This document shows positions 12,641-24,458 of a stretch of 59,296 bases of DNA, piece after piece; position 1 is the stretch's first letter; every line of letters starts with the position of its first letter. The position numbers and the translations under genes are program-made. The DNA comes from Chrysomallon squamiferum (taxonomy: Eukaryota > Mollusca > Gastropoda > Neomphalida > Peltospiridae), in the NCBI GenBank assembly GCA_012295275.1, contig CM022679.1, positions 2,894,116-2,953,411 on the forward strand. The letters run 5' to 3'. The notes beneath the pieces were generated by a model. The model was not told the origin of the DNA. It did not search any database and saw only the letters and a list, made by a program, of their open reading frames with translations.

Positions 12641-12895
12641 TTGTTTGCGTTTGCCATGATATTGGTTAATCTCTTGCAGTCAGGATAATTTCACCATAAT
12701 CTTTTTTTTTCTCTCGGTAAAATTAAAAACATGACTATGACGTGTTTACTGGTTTTACTGAAATATGTAACAGTTGAGTGATTCTTTTCTGCAGAGAAAA
12801 AACAGAAAAGAAAACTGCTTCCTCCAGAAGACAGGAAAAAACCGGTGGAAGCAACAGAAGAGAATCCTTCTTCTCAGGAACTAGTGGCAAACTAG
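10852..12895 (+). CDS. TNF-receptor-like single-CRD membrane protein, locus C (type 1)
   Basis: Exons 10852-11032, 11886-12053 and 12795-12895 (TAG), 149 aa, all phase 1. Signal peptide MELIYYSSAVILLSVYV, then CRD CPPNTYYDSS...NCDSCGFIC...DKCNKLC, the cleanest six-Cys copy in the window. Stalk (GFTTPKTDQPIEHEEP), TM helix TIVIIAIIVVILVISAVGF, basic anchor LRNKMCAKAREK. The tail EKKQKRKLLPPEDRKKPV continues with EATEEN, keeping PxExxE. Two donors 12 nt apart both preserve phase (CCAG|gtaaat at 11032 and ATAG|gttaca at 11044). The second would add GKCI-type residues including a Cys. Read-through of intron 1 would end within about 20 residues and give a secreted CRD. The same CRD exon is also in frame with the type 2 TM exon at 20575. 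Ligand and partners cannot be read from sequence. Confidence 0.77.
12578..12638. repeat. (TG)n microsatellite in locus C intron 2
   Basis: Nearly perfect TG tract of about 28 units. Confidence 0.9.
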
Positions 12896-13314
12896 AAGGG
12901 AGACAACCATTAAAAACAAAATATTTTTTGATAAACATGAAAAAGGATTCTCTTTAAAAAAAAGAACAAAATAATTTAGATCTGAACAAAGAAACAAAAG
13001 TGGATCTAAAAAAAAAAAATGTAAATAAAATAAAATAAATAAATTAAAAAATAAATAAATAAATGAATTAAGAATTAAAAAGTAAAAACTGTAAAATAAT
13101 GTGTATTTGAACAAAGAACAAACAAAATAACAACAACAAGTAATAGATATTAAATACTATTCTGTTTTCTGCTCTTAGTAACAAGCTGCATTTTCAGATT
13201 ACAGATTTATTAAAAAAAAATTGTATCAAGTGATTATAGCATCTTTATTGCTACACTAATTTTAAATTGTACTTAACTTGTACTTAAATGTTAAAGAATG
13301 TTAAGAATTACTAT

Positions 13315-13770
13315 TTACTGCAGATGAAAATCATTAAATCCTTTATTTATTTGGTTAAAACTTGTCTGCAGCTGACAATAGCTAAAAACCAAGGACTCCC
13401 TGGAGACAAACTAACTGCCCTCATGAAATGTGTATGTGTATGTGGCTCACCAGTTCTAACCTGGCATACATGATTGACTGCTTATATCCCTCCTGCCCTT
13501 CAAATTAGAGTCTGTGGAAGAGCCAAGATGCCCCAATTAACCAACCACCACAGTACAATGCTGATGTCATCTTCAGCTCCTAACACTGAGTATATCCACA
13601 TTACCTTAAGCTGAAGTGGAACCTAACCCAAGACCAGAGGAACCTTATCTCTCTTCAGGGTTCCTCCAGCCAGAATGAGTCTATATCCAGTCCATCCATC
13701 ATGGAAACACTTGGCCTCCACCCAAAACAACAGTACTGCAGTTGTTGTAATGACACTTTATTGGAAGAAA
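13315..13770. repeat. Dispersed repeat, copy 1 (unclassified)
   Basis: A moderately GC-richer block (phrases gctgacaatagctaaaaacc and ccaaggactccctggagac) nearly identical to 15183-15655. It interrupts the paralogous intron/3' sequence between the two type 1 tails. There is no convincing ORF or terminal repeat. It may be a fragment of a transposable element, or a local duplication. Confidence 0.7.
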
Positions 13771-13924
13771 CTGATTTCTGATGCATGATTTCTCTCTAAA
13801 TAAATATGTATTTCATTTAAATTTGTTAAGCCTGTTTGTTTTAGGGATCTGTTAAATATATTTCACTGGTTCTGTGAAAACACTTTTCATAATGCTAAAT
13901 AACTAATGTTTGTTCTTATATACA

Positions 13925-13926
<2 letters not shown>

Positions 13927-13968
<42 letters not shown>
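13927..13968. repeat. (TG)n microsatellite before duplicated tail
   Basis: About 20 TG units, placed as in the other copies upstream of a tail exon. Confidence 0.9.
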
Positions 13969-14134
13969 TAGTGTATGAGTACGTGTGTGTTTGCCCTGAT
14001 ATTGGTTAATCTCTTGCAGTCAGGGTAATTTCACCATAATCTTTTTTTTATCTCAGTAAAATTAAAAACATGACTATGACATGTTTACTGGTTTTACTGA
14101 AGTTATGTAACAGTTGAGTTTTTCTTTTCTGCAG

Positions 14135-14235
14135 AGAAAAAACAGAAAAGTAAACTGCTTCCTCCAGAAGACAGGAAAAAACCTGTGGAAGCAACAGAAG
14201 AGAATCCTGCTTCTCAGGAACTAGTGATAAACTAG
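14135..14235 (+). CDS. Extra type 1 tail exon (locus C duplicate)
   Basis: A 101-nt terminal exon with intact acceptor (tttctgcag) and TAG. It encodes EKKQKSKLLPPEDRKKPV, then EATEENPASQELVIN. It is in the same phase as the tail at 12795-12895 and differs by a few residues (R to S; PSS to PAS; LVAN to LVIN). No TM exon lies between the two tails, so this is either an alternative last exon for locus C or a stranded copy. The upstream intron with its TG tract was copied too. The hexamer downstream reads GATAAA. Confidence 0.6.
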
Positions 14236-15182
14236 AAGGGAGACAACCATTAAAAACAAAATAATTTTTGATAAACATGAAAAAGGATATTCTTCAAAAA
14301 AAGAACAAAATAATTTAGATCTGAACAAAGAAACAAAATTGGATCTAAAAGATAAGTACATAAAATAAAATAAAATAAATAAATAAATAAATAAATAAAT
14401 AAATTAAGAATTAAAAATTCAAAAATGTAAAATAATGTGTATTTGAACAAAGCACAAACAAAATAACAACAGCTATAAGATAATTAAATACTTTGACTTC
14501 TGTTATCTGCTCTTAGTAACAAGCTGCATTTTCAGACTACAGATTTTTTTAATTTTATTTATCAAGTGATTATAGAATCCTTATTGTTACACTAATTTAA
14601 AATTGTATTTAACTTGTACTTAATGTTAAAGAATGTTAAGAATTACTAATTAACATTTAACTTGTACTTAAATGTTGAAGAATGTTAAGAATTACTATTT
14701 ACATTTAATTTGTACTTAAATGTTAAAATATGTTAATTACTATTTACTTTTAATTTGTACTGAAAGTCTTAAACAATTTTAAAATGTTACAGAATAAGAA
14801 TAAGATCATATTATTGTTTAGTGAACTATTTACATTTGACTTGTATTTGAGTGTCAAAGTATTTTAAATTGTTATAGAACAGGAGGCATCTCCTTCCCTT
14901 GAAAAACTAGATAAACTGGTAACATGCTGAACATATAAGAGTTTTAGGTAGAGAGAACACTGGATTGATCATATGAACTGTTTTTATTTTGTACCAAAAC
15001 AAAAAACACAACCAATGATAACATTATATATATATATATATATATATTTACAGTTTTAATATTTATTTATTTATTTATTTATAATTTTCATTTTGTTAAT
15101 GTTTTACCATTTATTTGCACAGTAGCTATGTACAAGTGAAACTTTACATGAAATACAACTGATTTACACCTACATTTACATC
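14236..15182. other. Gene-free stretch after the duplicate tail
   Basis: Contains an (AAAT)n tract (about 14360-14402), the shared post-tail AT-rich block with several internal copies of the phrase gttaaagaatgttaagaatt, and an (AT)n tract near 15026-15047. No exon is seen. Confidence 0.6.
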
Positions 15183-15655
15183 TACATGAAGATCATCAAA
15201 CCCTTTATTTATTTGGATAAAACTTGTCTGCAGCTGACAACAGCTAAAAACCAAGGACTCCCTGGAGACAAACTAACTGCCCTCATGAAATGTGTATGTG
15301 TATGTGGCTCACCAGTTCTAACCTGGCATACATGACTGACTGCTTATACCCCTCCTGCCCTTCAAATTAGAGTCTGTGGAAAAGCCAAGATGCCCCAAAT
15401 TACCAACCACCACAGTACAATGCAGATGTCATCTTCAGCTCCTAACACTGAGTATATCCACATTACCTTAAGATGAAGTGGAACCTAACCCAAGACCTGA
15501 GGAACCTTAGTTCTCTCCAGGGTTCCTCCAGCCACAGTGAGTCTATATCCAGTCCATCCATCATGGAAACACTTCGCCTCCACCCAAAACAACAGTTCTG
15601 CAGTTGTTGTAATGGCACTTTATTGGAAAAAACTGATTTCTGATGCCTTATGGCA
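15183..15655. repeat. Dispersed repeat, copy 2 (unclassified)
   Basis: The second copy of the 13315-13770 block in the same orientation, with scattered substitutions. It ends in the shared phrase ggcactttattgg. Confidence 0.7.
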
Positions 15656-17673
15656 CTTATATTATACTGGACCAGTCAACTACAGTTAATTCCCTTTGGC
15701 CGCTGCCCTTCATTCCCATCCTGTAAGCACACAACTAGCTGTATTTTCCTGGCATTGAATAGGAATATTAGGTATTACAAATAGTCTGTATATTTCTATC
15801 ACATCATTATAAAACTGTTCATACACTTTGTTCTCTGAAGGCAGCAAACAAGTTGCTCAGTGTATCTTAATATAAGATATTAAAAACAATAAAAAGTAAA
15901 TTATATTTTTATATTGAAAGAAACACAATCATAGATATGCAAATAAAAATTAAACATAGAGACACAATTACTCATGAAACACATACACACACTAAGATCC
16001 TTACATTTTTTTTTTTTTTTTTTTGAAGAGTATCAGCAATACAGTGAGGATTTTGAATCTCTGTAGGAAACATGTCCAATGACTGTTAGATATTGCTACC
16101 ATGAGGACAGTATTTAAAGATACAGGGACTCATCTTCACTGTAAAACACATTAGTTCCAACTAGTAGAAATAATCATCAGGTGTTTAATAACTATTTCAC
16201 TTGCTTCTTTATAACGTAAATGCATTTTGTGAATATCAGTGTTAATCTTTTATTTGTTACTTAACACACGTAAAAAAATATCTGATCAGAATGACACATG
16301 TCACCTTTTGTGCTATTAGTTTTGTGAAAGACATTCTAAATCAGATGTGTCACAAGATGCATCACTGTAATTAACATATTTGCATCTTAACACATTTATT
16401 TACAGTCTTATTCTTGAATGTAAACATATGGTTTTGAAGTTTATAAAGTAAATAAAAATGTTATACCTTTTATGTAGTTGTTTTCTTTGTTATTTTTTTT
16501 ACATAATTAGTTGTATACTTGAATGAAATGAACAGCGAAAGATAAACTGTAAAATAATTGAAGTGTCATTGAATTATGATTTTAATGTGTTTATTTCCTC
16601 TTATTACTTTTAATTTTATTTTATTTACTGACATTTATTATATTTATTTATTATTTATTGTTATTTATAAAACATGTTAAAATATAAAACATGATCTCTT
16701 TCCACAGTATAGGTACCAAAAGTGGTATGTTTGAAATATTTACACTTTTACTTAGTCAGAAACTACCAAAAATAAATTTTTTAAAAATTGAAGTCTCACT
16801 GAATTATGGTGACTCAAAATGAAGTTGTTATTCCAATATGTGTGTATTTCCTCTTATTACTTTTAATTTTATTTTGTTTACTGACTTATTTATTTTTTCT
16901 TATATTATTATTTATTTATTTATTTATTTATTTTGGCAATTTCACAAATTTTCAACACATACACGGAAAGTCCCCTACATGTTGCTTCATATGCATGCTG
17001 AAGGTTCTCTCTGTGATACTGTAATCTGACTTGTTTGTCTGGATTCTGTTAAAAATTTCAATACTTTCTGAAGTTTAACGATCATCAATAATTGTCACCC
17101 GTTCTAAATATTAAAAGCAGGGAGTTCACTCAAAATTTCAGGCATACTGAATATCATCTACTATTAAAACAGAGACTATGAAAGTTAACTATGAACATTT
17201 TATTATCCAGTGTAATGACCTTGACCTTATTTGCATATACTACAGAAACGCACGCACTCGTCTCTCAACGTAGAAAATGAAAATAACATTTGAAAATATA
17301 TTTATATATATATAGCTGATCCCCACTTGATAAAGATAAATAATTATACAGCATTTGTGAAAGGGATGGCGGGAATCTGCGTAACTGGTGCAAGTTAAAC
17401 GAAGAGGGTACAAGTACTTTCAAAAAAATGTTCAGATTACTTGTTTGTCAAAAACACTTCTATAAATAATTGCATCAGATGCATTAACTATTAACAAATT
17501 TATTTTATTTGCAATAAATAAAGTCAAAGTGTCTGTTGCCAGCAAGTTTTGTCTGGTTGTTCTGTGATTTATATTTTTACATGAATATATTTATGCAACA
17601 TAATATACATACACACACACATATATATATATACTGTTTTGTAATCTTCTGTATATATTAATTATTATATATG

Positions 17674-17675
<2 letters not shown>

Positions 17676-17727
<52 letters not shown>
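17676..17727. repeat. (TG)n microsatellite
   Basis: About 25 TG units outside the paralogous introns. Confidence 0.9.
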
Positions 17728-17730
<3 letters not shown>

Positions 17731-17929
17731 TGTGAGATCGATTTCATTGCTCTGAAAGTAAAATATCGCCATGCAGTATGATGAATATTTATGCGAATGT
17801 GCCCGTTAATAATTATTATTTTTATATTGTGCGGATCGAAGGACAACGACAATATTTTAAAAAGTTGTTTATATATCAAGGATAACATAATTATTATACA
17901 GGTGCATGTTCAAACATTTGTAGCGATCT

Positions 17930-18270
17930 TTAGTTTAGCCTGCTCCGGTAGCTTTGACAACACAACCATCGTGAGTAGCAGCAAACGTCATAGGAATCGG
18001 ATTGCGTCCCTTTGTAAATATGACAGTCGTCCCTTCGGATTACATCTATTTTGTTCAGAGACAAGACACGTGAACTGCTGACCCCAAAAGTGCAAAACAA
18101 TGGCATCACAGCCAATCTACATGAACGGGTGGCGGATATTGCTGCCGTTGATATAAGCCATAAGTGATGGCGGGCCCCAGCGAATAAAAGGTGTTAGCTT
18201 TCAAGTTCTAACGACCCTATTAAATTTTGGCTTGTTTCTTGTCTTGGGTTTGCACCTTTGGTGGACCAGC
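17930..18270. other. GC-richer island with unresolved content
   Basis: This stretch is clearly richer in G+C and CpG than its neighbours (cgtcataggaatcggattgc, ggcgggccccagcgaa) and lacks simple repeats. Both strands stay open for 60-96 codons, but neither translation resembles a family I know. It could be a promoter-like or structured-RNA region, or a decayed mobile element or gene fragment. Confidence 0.35.
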
Positions 18271-19827
18271 TGAATGTGCAGTTAAGAAACTGCGACGATT
18301 GATTATAACAATTATATATATATTTGCACATACTACAGATATACACTATATATAATATCAAGTATCCAGTATGAACACCAAACCAAAATACAATATTTAT
18401 ATTACAAAGATAATTATTTATTTTATACATGTATTCTTATTATTTAGTGGTTGATGACGTGGGAGTTGGCGTTAAATGAAACACTGTAATTCTTAATTCT
18501 TTTAATTTTCCCTAACAGGTTATGTAAGAAATAAATATAGAACTCAAACTGTCTCTCCTACCCGTGTCTTCTCTTTGTTCTTTATGGTCTCCGTCTCCCT
18601 GTAATATTTTGTCTTTTACCGTAAATATCCACGTCGCGGACTTCCCTGAAGTCAGCAGAGCGTAGCTGATAACAATTCCTTTTGTCTCTCGCTAATGATC
18701 TTTAATCGCTAGGTAATTTCAGTAATTGGATTACTGTTAACTAACGGTAGATATTTAATTAATACATATTGTTAGGAATGTTTGTAGAAATGAATGGTTA
18801 ACATATTTACTTACTTTAAGGATATATATATATATAGGTTAATTACGAGATGTTAAACTAGATTAAAGTAAGCCATTTAGGAAAATATTAAATATGTTAC
18901 CGACATTTTCAAAAACTGTACCTTAAAAGTACAACAATATAAAATATTATAATAAGTAAAAAAAAAAAAAAAAACGGCTACCAACGAATTCTACAAGTAG
19001 GTATAATCTAAAATACAATCCGTGGATTAGTAAATAAGTTAGGACTAATTTGCTATGTTAAAGGAACACAGAAAACAGTACATCTAAAAATCCCTGAGAA
19101 AACTTTCCACAGCTTCCTATTACAAGTATTAGGGTATGAAATGGAATGGAAAAAAATTAACGTGCTAATCAATGCAAGCTGTTGTGAAGCACGTCTTAGG
19201 GTATGGCTAAGGCCTGCGATTGTGATCACATGGGTAACAGAGTAATCAGCAGTGACCAATCAGAAGCTGTCACTGGCAGCGATCATTGTATTCGAGTGTG
19301 GTAAGTACTGATGCTGTTTATAAGTATGGGGGGTGTTAGTGGAATAATATTTTCTGTTATTTTGTAAGCAAACAGTAAAGCTATGAATACGTATTCAATA
19401 TTTTGACAAAATAATTCATCGGAAAAACTTTTCTATTGATAAACAGTAAACTTGCCACCAAAGCGAATTGTAAATACCGCGAAGATGTAAATGCCGCGAT
19501 ATCGTGTGCAAGGAATATAGTTTTTTGGGGGGTTTTTTGTACTAGGAATATCATTTTCAATAAGTTTAACAAATGCGAATGGTAAGCTGACAGTCATGGT
19601 TCACTTTCTGAGCTGAACTATTTGTTTTCTAAAACAAAACAAAAAAGTGACCACGAGAATTTCCTTTCTAAAATTAGAACAAAGTTAAACACTTAGTATG
19701 TTACCGTAATCAATCGGACGACAGCTCACTTTTGTGTATAAAATGTTACTTATTCATTTCATGTGATAATTAATTAAATTAATAAAATATTAATGTTCTG
19801 TTATATATATGTTTATTTTGTTTATAG

Positions 19828-21591
19828 GAAACTCCATTGAGCATGTATCGGCAGTTGTTTCTAATTGTTCTTGCTGCGATTTTTTTGATTGTTTTTTTGT
19901 ACTTGAAAAGAAGTCAAGAAAACCAAGGTGGGAAGTATTTTCCTTATTTATTTGAGTAGCATTATTTTTAATTTAGCAAATTTTTATTACTGATATGTTA
20001 TATTTATTTAATATGTTATTTCATTAAAATGATCATATAACTTTAAAAGCAAATTGTTATTTGAAAAAAATTATTTCGTTATTATTATTAAGATAGTGAA
20101 ATCATATACTCTGTTATTTTATAAGCAATCAGTAAAGCTATGAATATGTAATCTTAATTTTGACATATATTCAAAATCATCCGCAAAACATTTCTATAAT
20201 GTGCCACCAAAGCGAACTGCGTGCTAAACCGCAAAACATGTAAATACCGCGATATCGTGAGCAAGGAATACACTAGGAATATCATTTTCAGTAAGTTTAA
20301 CAAATGCAAATGGTAACCTGACAATCATGGTTCACTTTCGGAGATGAACTATTTGTTTTCTAAATCTTTAAAAGTGACCACGAGAAAGCTCGTTACTAAA
20401 ATGAGAGCACAGGAAATAACCAAGGCAGCAATGAAATAATATGATCCTGTAACCAATCAGACAAGAGCTTATTACTTGTGTACAAGATACGACTTTACTT
20501 CAGGAGATAATTAATTAAATGAATAAATATTAATGTTCTATTATATACATATCTATGTTTATTCTGTTTTTAAGAAACTCCATTGAGCGTGTATTGGCTA
20601 TTATTTCTGGCTGTTCTTGCTGCGATCATCTTTATTCTGCAAGGTGTGAAGTATTTTCCTTATTTATTTGAGTAGCATTATTTTTAATTTAGCAAATTTT
20701 TTTTACTGATATGTTATATTTATTTAATATGTTATTTCATTAAAATGATCATATAACTTCAAAAGCAAATTGTTATTTGAAACAAATTATTTCATTATTA
20801 TTATTAAGATGGCTATATTGTTGTTGTTTTTTGACAAGAAAACTGTTTTTATATAAAGATATACTTTAATTACTGATCATACATTACATAAAGTTTTATT
20901 TTTTAAACAGATTAGATGATTTTACCATCCTATTCACTGGCTCATGAAAGTTTCAAAAAAATGTTCCTAAGAAAAAGTGCATCAGCCTTGTATGAGGAGA
21001 TATTGTTTGAATTATTAAACGATTTTCACACCTTTTAAAATATCACACTGATTTCTGTCACCTTTTTAAGACTAGTTTGTGACCAGAAATGGATTTAGAT
21101 TTCATAGATTCTTTACTGATGATACCTAATTCATGATTTCTCTCTAAATAAATCTATGTTTCATTTAAATTTGTTAAGCCTGTTTCTTTTCAGGATCTGT
21201 TAAATATGCCTTTTTTTAATGGTTTTGTGTGAAACTTTTCATAATGTTAATTAACTAATATTGCGTGTGTGTTTCTCTATGTGTGTGCATGAGCATGCAT
21301 GTGTGTGTGTGTGTGTGTGTGTGTGTGCTTGCAATGAAATTGGTTTAACCTCATGCATTTGGGATAATTTCACCATAATCTTTTCTTCTTTTTTTTCAGG
21401 AACCCTCCATCTATTATTATTATTGTGTAAAATTTTAAAAATGACTATTAGGTGTATACTGGTTTTGCTGAAGTTATGTAACAGTTGAGTGTTTTTTTTT
21501 TGTTTTTTGTTTAGGTGCCAAGATAAGAAGACCAGTGCAGTGTTCAGAAGCAAATCCTACCTGTGATAAACTGGTAGTATCTGGTCACTAA
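19828..21591 (+). CDS. Type 2 transmembrane and tail exons, duplication copy 1
   Basis: Three exons. TM exon a (19828-19927) has helix LFLIVLAAIFLIVFLYL, then KRSQENQ, and needs phase-0 entry. TM exon b (20575-20643) has acceptor tttttaag, reads ETPLSVYWLLFLAVLAAIIF and takes phase-1 entry and exit. The tail exon (21515-21591, TAA) reads AKIRRPVQCSEANPTCDK and ends LVVSGH. Exon b lost the G that starts exon a; this one-base change makes it fit the CRD exon (phase 1). CRD 10852-11032 + b + tail would give an intact 108-aa receptor with the PxQxxE tail. Exon a + b also joins in phase but yields two helices. No CRD lies nearby, so these may serve as a distant alternative 3' module of locus C or be stranded. 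Confidence 0.55.
21300..21328. repeat. (TG)n microsatellite before type 2 tail
   Basis: About 14 TG units, equivalent to those at 4442, 24917 and 28277. Confidence 0.85.
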
Positions 21592-22079
21592 TTTGTGGAA
21601 GATGCTTCTATTTTCATGTTATAGTAAACAACTTTTCAGTTAATTCTTGACATACATACACTACGGTTTACCTTCACTTTTCTGGATGGCTGAAAAACAA
21701 TCGTAAAAGAGAGACTGTTCACTGGAAGTGTTCCAAACTCAGTTGTCCATCTACTATTAACACCTCGAGAGATTTAATTACAAAATCTTCACAACCACAA
21801 AGCTGGCCAAGTTGACAATGCCTCATCTGAACATTTACGGAGATGCCATTTCTCATCTAGTAGGACTTCGAACAGCAACTACAGTGGACCTTGATCAGTG
21901 AACATTATGAATGACTGTAAACTAATTTATACTATGTATTATTGTCTTGTGAAAGATATGTATAATATTGAACAATATATAATTTCTATTTGAATTTGAA
22001 TTCATGTATATATGACAGTGATTGTTATGATTGACATATTATTTTCACATACAATAAAATGAATGATGAAGTGATTGAA

Positions 22080-22665
22080 GTTATTTATTGAATTAGACTA
22101 CACCAAATTTCAAGTACAATACACCTAATTTATAATGATTGTTAAATATCAAATGTATTTAATTCATAATTATGATATGTAAATTTCAAACATAATACAT
22201 CCTACTTATAATGATGACCATTAAATTTCAAATATTATATTATATTTAATCTATAATTTCAAGCATATATCATTAAATTTCAAATGTATTTAATATATAA
22301 TTATATGTAAATTTCAAGTTCAATACATCCAACTTATAATGATGACTGTAAAAATTTCAAATATATTATATGTAAATTTAAGCATAATACAAATGATGAA
22401 CATTAAATTTAAAATATATTTAATTTTTAACTATGATAAGAAAATTTCAAGCATAATACATACATATTTATTTTGGCTGTAAAAATTTCAAATATATTAA
22501 ATATTTATGATATGTATATTTCAAGCATAATACATCCAACTTTTAATGATTATTGTTAAATTTCAAATAATATATTATATTTAATTTATAATTATGATAT
22601 TTCAAGTATAATACATCCAACTTACAATGATGAACATTAAATTTCAAATATTATATTATATTACA
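22080..22665. repeat. Imperfect minisatellite, duplication copy 1
   Basis: Irregular tandem units of roughly 70-90 bp alternating phrases such as taaatttcaaatatt and aatacatccaacttataatg. It sits between the type 2 tail and the UBFD1 first-exon copy. Its duplicate is at about 29080-29660. Confidence 0.75.
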
Positions 22666-22894
22666 ATATACTTTAAATGCACAATGTAAAGGTATTGGTA
22701 AAATAATGACACTCAAAACAAAACAAAAAAACAATAATAATAATAATAATGAAATATAAATAAATAAAGAAAGAACAGAAACAACATTATTAAATAAATA
22801 TAAACACCTGTATTCTCACATTTATATACATAATTATAAATAAAAGAAAATAATAAATAATTTTTGTTAAAAATAACTATATTTAATATTTTAG

Positions 22895-23009
22895 CAGTTC
22901 TGTTCGATATGGCCTAAGGGAGAGAATCACATCGCACCTGCATGGTTATAATTCTTTTGGGTAAGAAGTTAAAAAGGAATGTCAACAGTCAATATGGAGG
23001 CGAAAACAG
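22895..23009 (+). pseudogene. Duplicated UBFD1 promoter and first coding exon (copy 1)
   Basis: ATGGAGGCGAAAACAG|gtatcg at 22994-23009 and about 100 bases upstream are identical to the functional-looking copy at 29885-30003. Intron 1 is also copied, up to 9 bases before the exon 2 acceptor, but exon 2 is absent here. It may be a dead copy, an alternative upstream promoter splicing over about 8.5 kb to 31490, or a promoter feeding nearby phase-1 exons. Confidence 0.7.
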
Positions 23010-23311
23010 GTATCGCACATTTTTGTTGTCTAACTGCGCATGATGACGTATCATTGTATTTTTTTTGTTAACAACATCTTATTTTAAAGTTCACTTCTAA
23101 AAGTTGTAGAAATTGTTTATTTTTATTTATAGATTCTACAACAATCTAATTTTAGATAACATAATTTGTATTAAATCATGTTAACAAAAGCCCGATCGAT
23201 TTTATTGGTCCTCCTGTTGAGATTGATATTTTTGTTTGACTACAGACAACATCTTTCAACTGCGGTAGTCCACATTTATAATTATTAATAATTTTTATTC
23301 TTTAAACTTTC

Positions 23312-23343
<32 letters not shown>

Positions 23344-24061
23344 TTACAGACAGAGAAATAATAATAATTCGTGTTCAAACTTGACAATGAATGAATGGTG
23401 ATAAATTTAGAATATAAAACAAAACCTTGTATATTCCATCATTAATAGTTATTTCTGTCTTTTAAGTTATGATTTAAGCAATTTTTAAATACTATCTGTT
23501 TAGTTGGAGCAAGAAATAATTTTAAAAATATATAAAAATATAAAAATAAATAATAAAACAACCTTTACAGATACAATGGCTGGCAGTTTCATCTCAGATA
23601 TCTGGTGTTTGATATATCAGTCAGAGATATATGTTACAGATAACAGCAGATTTTCCACTTATTTTAATTTGTTTAATCATTATAATTGTTTTTAGGAATG
23701 TACTTCACATTAGTAAATTATCTAGTGTTTCAGCAATATGTTTTAAGTAATATTAACAAAAAATAATTTCCATATACTTTATCAATAAAAAGGAAAAGGA
23801 AAAGTAAAGAAAAATAAAAAGAATGCATTAATTGAAATATTGATTAACAGAAATGAAGTAAATATGTCACATTGATGACCATTTATTTGTTAATATAAAA
23901 TAACAAAATAAGAGATGCAGAAAAGTATTCTTTATGTTGTGTATTAAAATAAAAGCAGTATGTGATTTTACAAATATATTAACTTACTTTAATAAAAACT
24001 GAATAGAAGAATGGCATATGTAAGGCAAAGCCACTTTTGATTATATTTTTTATTACATTTC

Positions 24062-24063
<2 letters not shown>

Positions 24064-24110
<47 letters not shown>
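24064..24110. repeat. (ATT)n microsatellite
   Basis: About 15 trinucleotide units inside the copied UBFD1 intron 1. The equivalent tract in copy 2 (31076-31132) is longer and is followed by extra, inserted sequence. Confidence 0.85.
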
Positions 24111-24458
24111 TCCAAAGTTATGGAAATATCCTTTGTAAGAAATGAAGAATATTTCTGAGTTCTTTTTATGAGATCTGGTAAATCACTGGTTCAGTCATCT
24201 GTTACTCAGCTGGAATGTTTTCCTAATGCAGGCATGATATATAATTTTCTCAGGATAGACAGTCACATATAAAATCTCTTTTTACTGATAAAGTGTAAAT
24301 TTGAAAAAAACCAGCAGCTGGTTTTTCTTCATCAGATATTTAAAATTAATCCCAGAAATATTTTATAATAATCGCTGATATTAAAAAGTATTGAGTTATC
24401 TTTTTTTTAAATAATGTTGACCAGATATGGATTTACTTTTTATAGATTCTTTACCGAT

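Larger units (their letters stand above)
15656..19239. other. Long non-coding stretch between locus C and its type 2 exons
   Basis: It contains the copy of the 5700-6060 block at about 16200-16470, a duplicated short phrase at about 16560-16660 and 16790-16880, and a (TG)n tract at 17676-17727. A compositionally distinct island lies at about 17930-18270, described separately. I found no CRD exon here, so the type 2 exons at 19828-21591 have no private CRD exon in the window. Confidence 0.55.
19240..24420. repeat. Segmental duplication, copy 1
   Basis: About 5.1 kb nearly identical to about 26335-31480. It includes the short gtgaccaatcagaagctgtc segment, type 2 TM and tail exons, a minisatellite, and the UBFD1 promoter with first coding exon. 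The right edge is sharp: both copies run through ataatgttga, after which copy 1 (24421) passes into a copy of sequence from about 3910 while copy 2 (31481) reaches UBFD1 exon 2 after 9 bases. The left edge is approximate. Confidence 0.85.

Noticed and set aside
13288-13473. Open frame in the dispersed repeat
   Set aside because: Not preserved in the second copy as a coding unit and unlike any known transposon protein.
17658-17888. Poly-His/Thr frame
   Set aside because: It is the reading of a TG microsatellite; similar frames occur at every TG tract.
17791-18081. A 96-residue plus-strand frame in the GC-richer island
   Set aside because: No family resemblance, no splice or start context, and a competing frame on the other strand. 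Kept only as an unexplained island.
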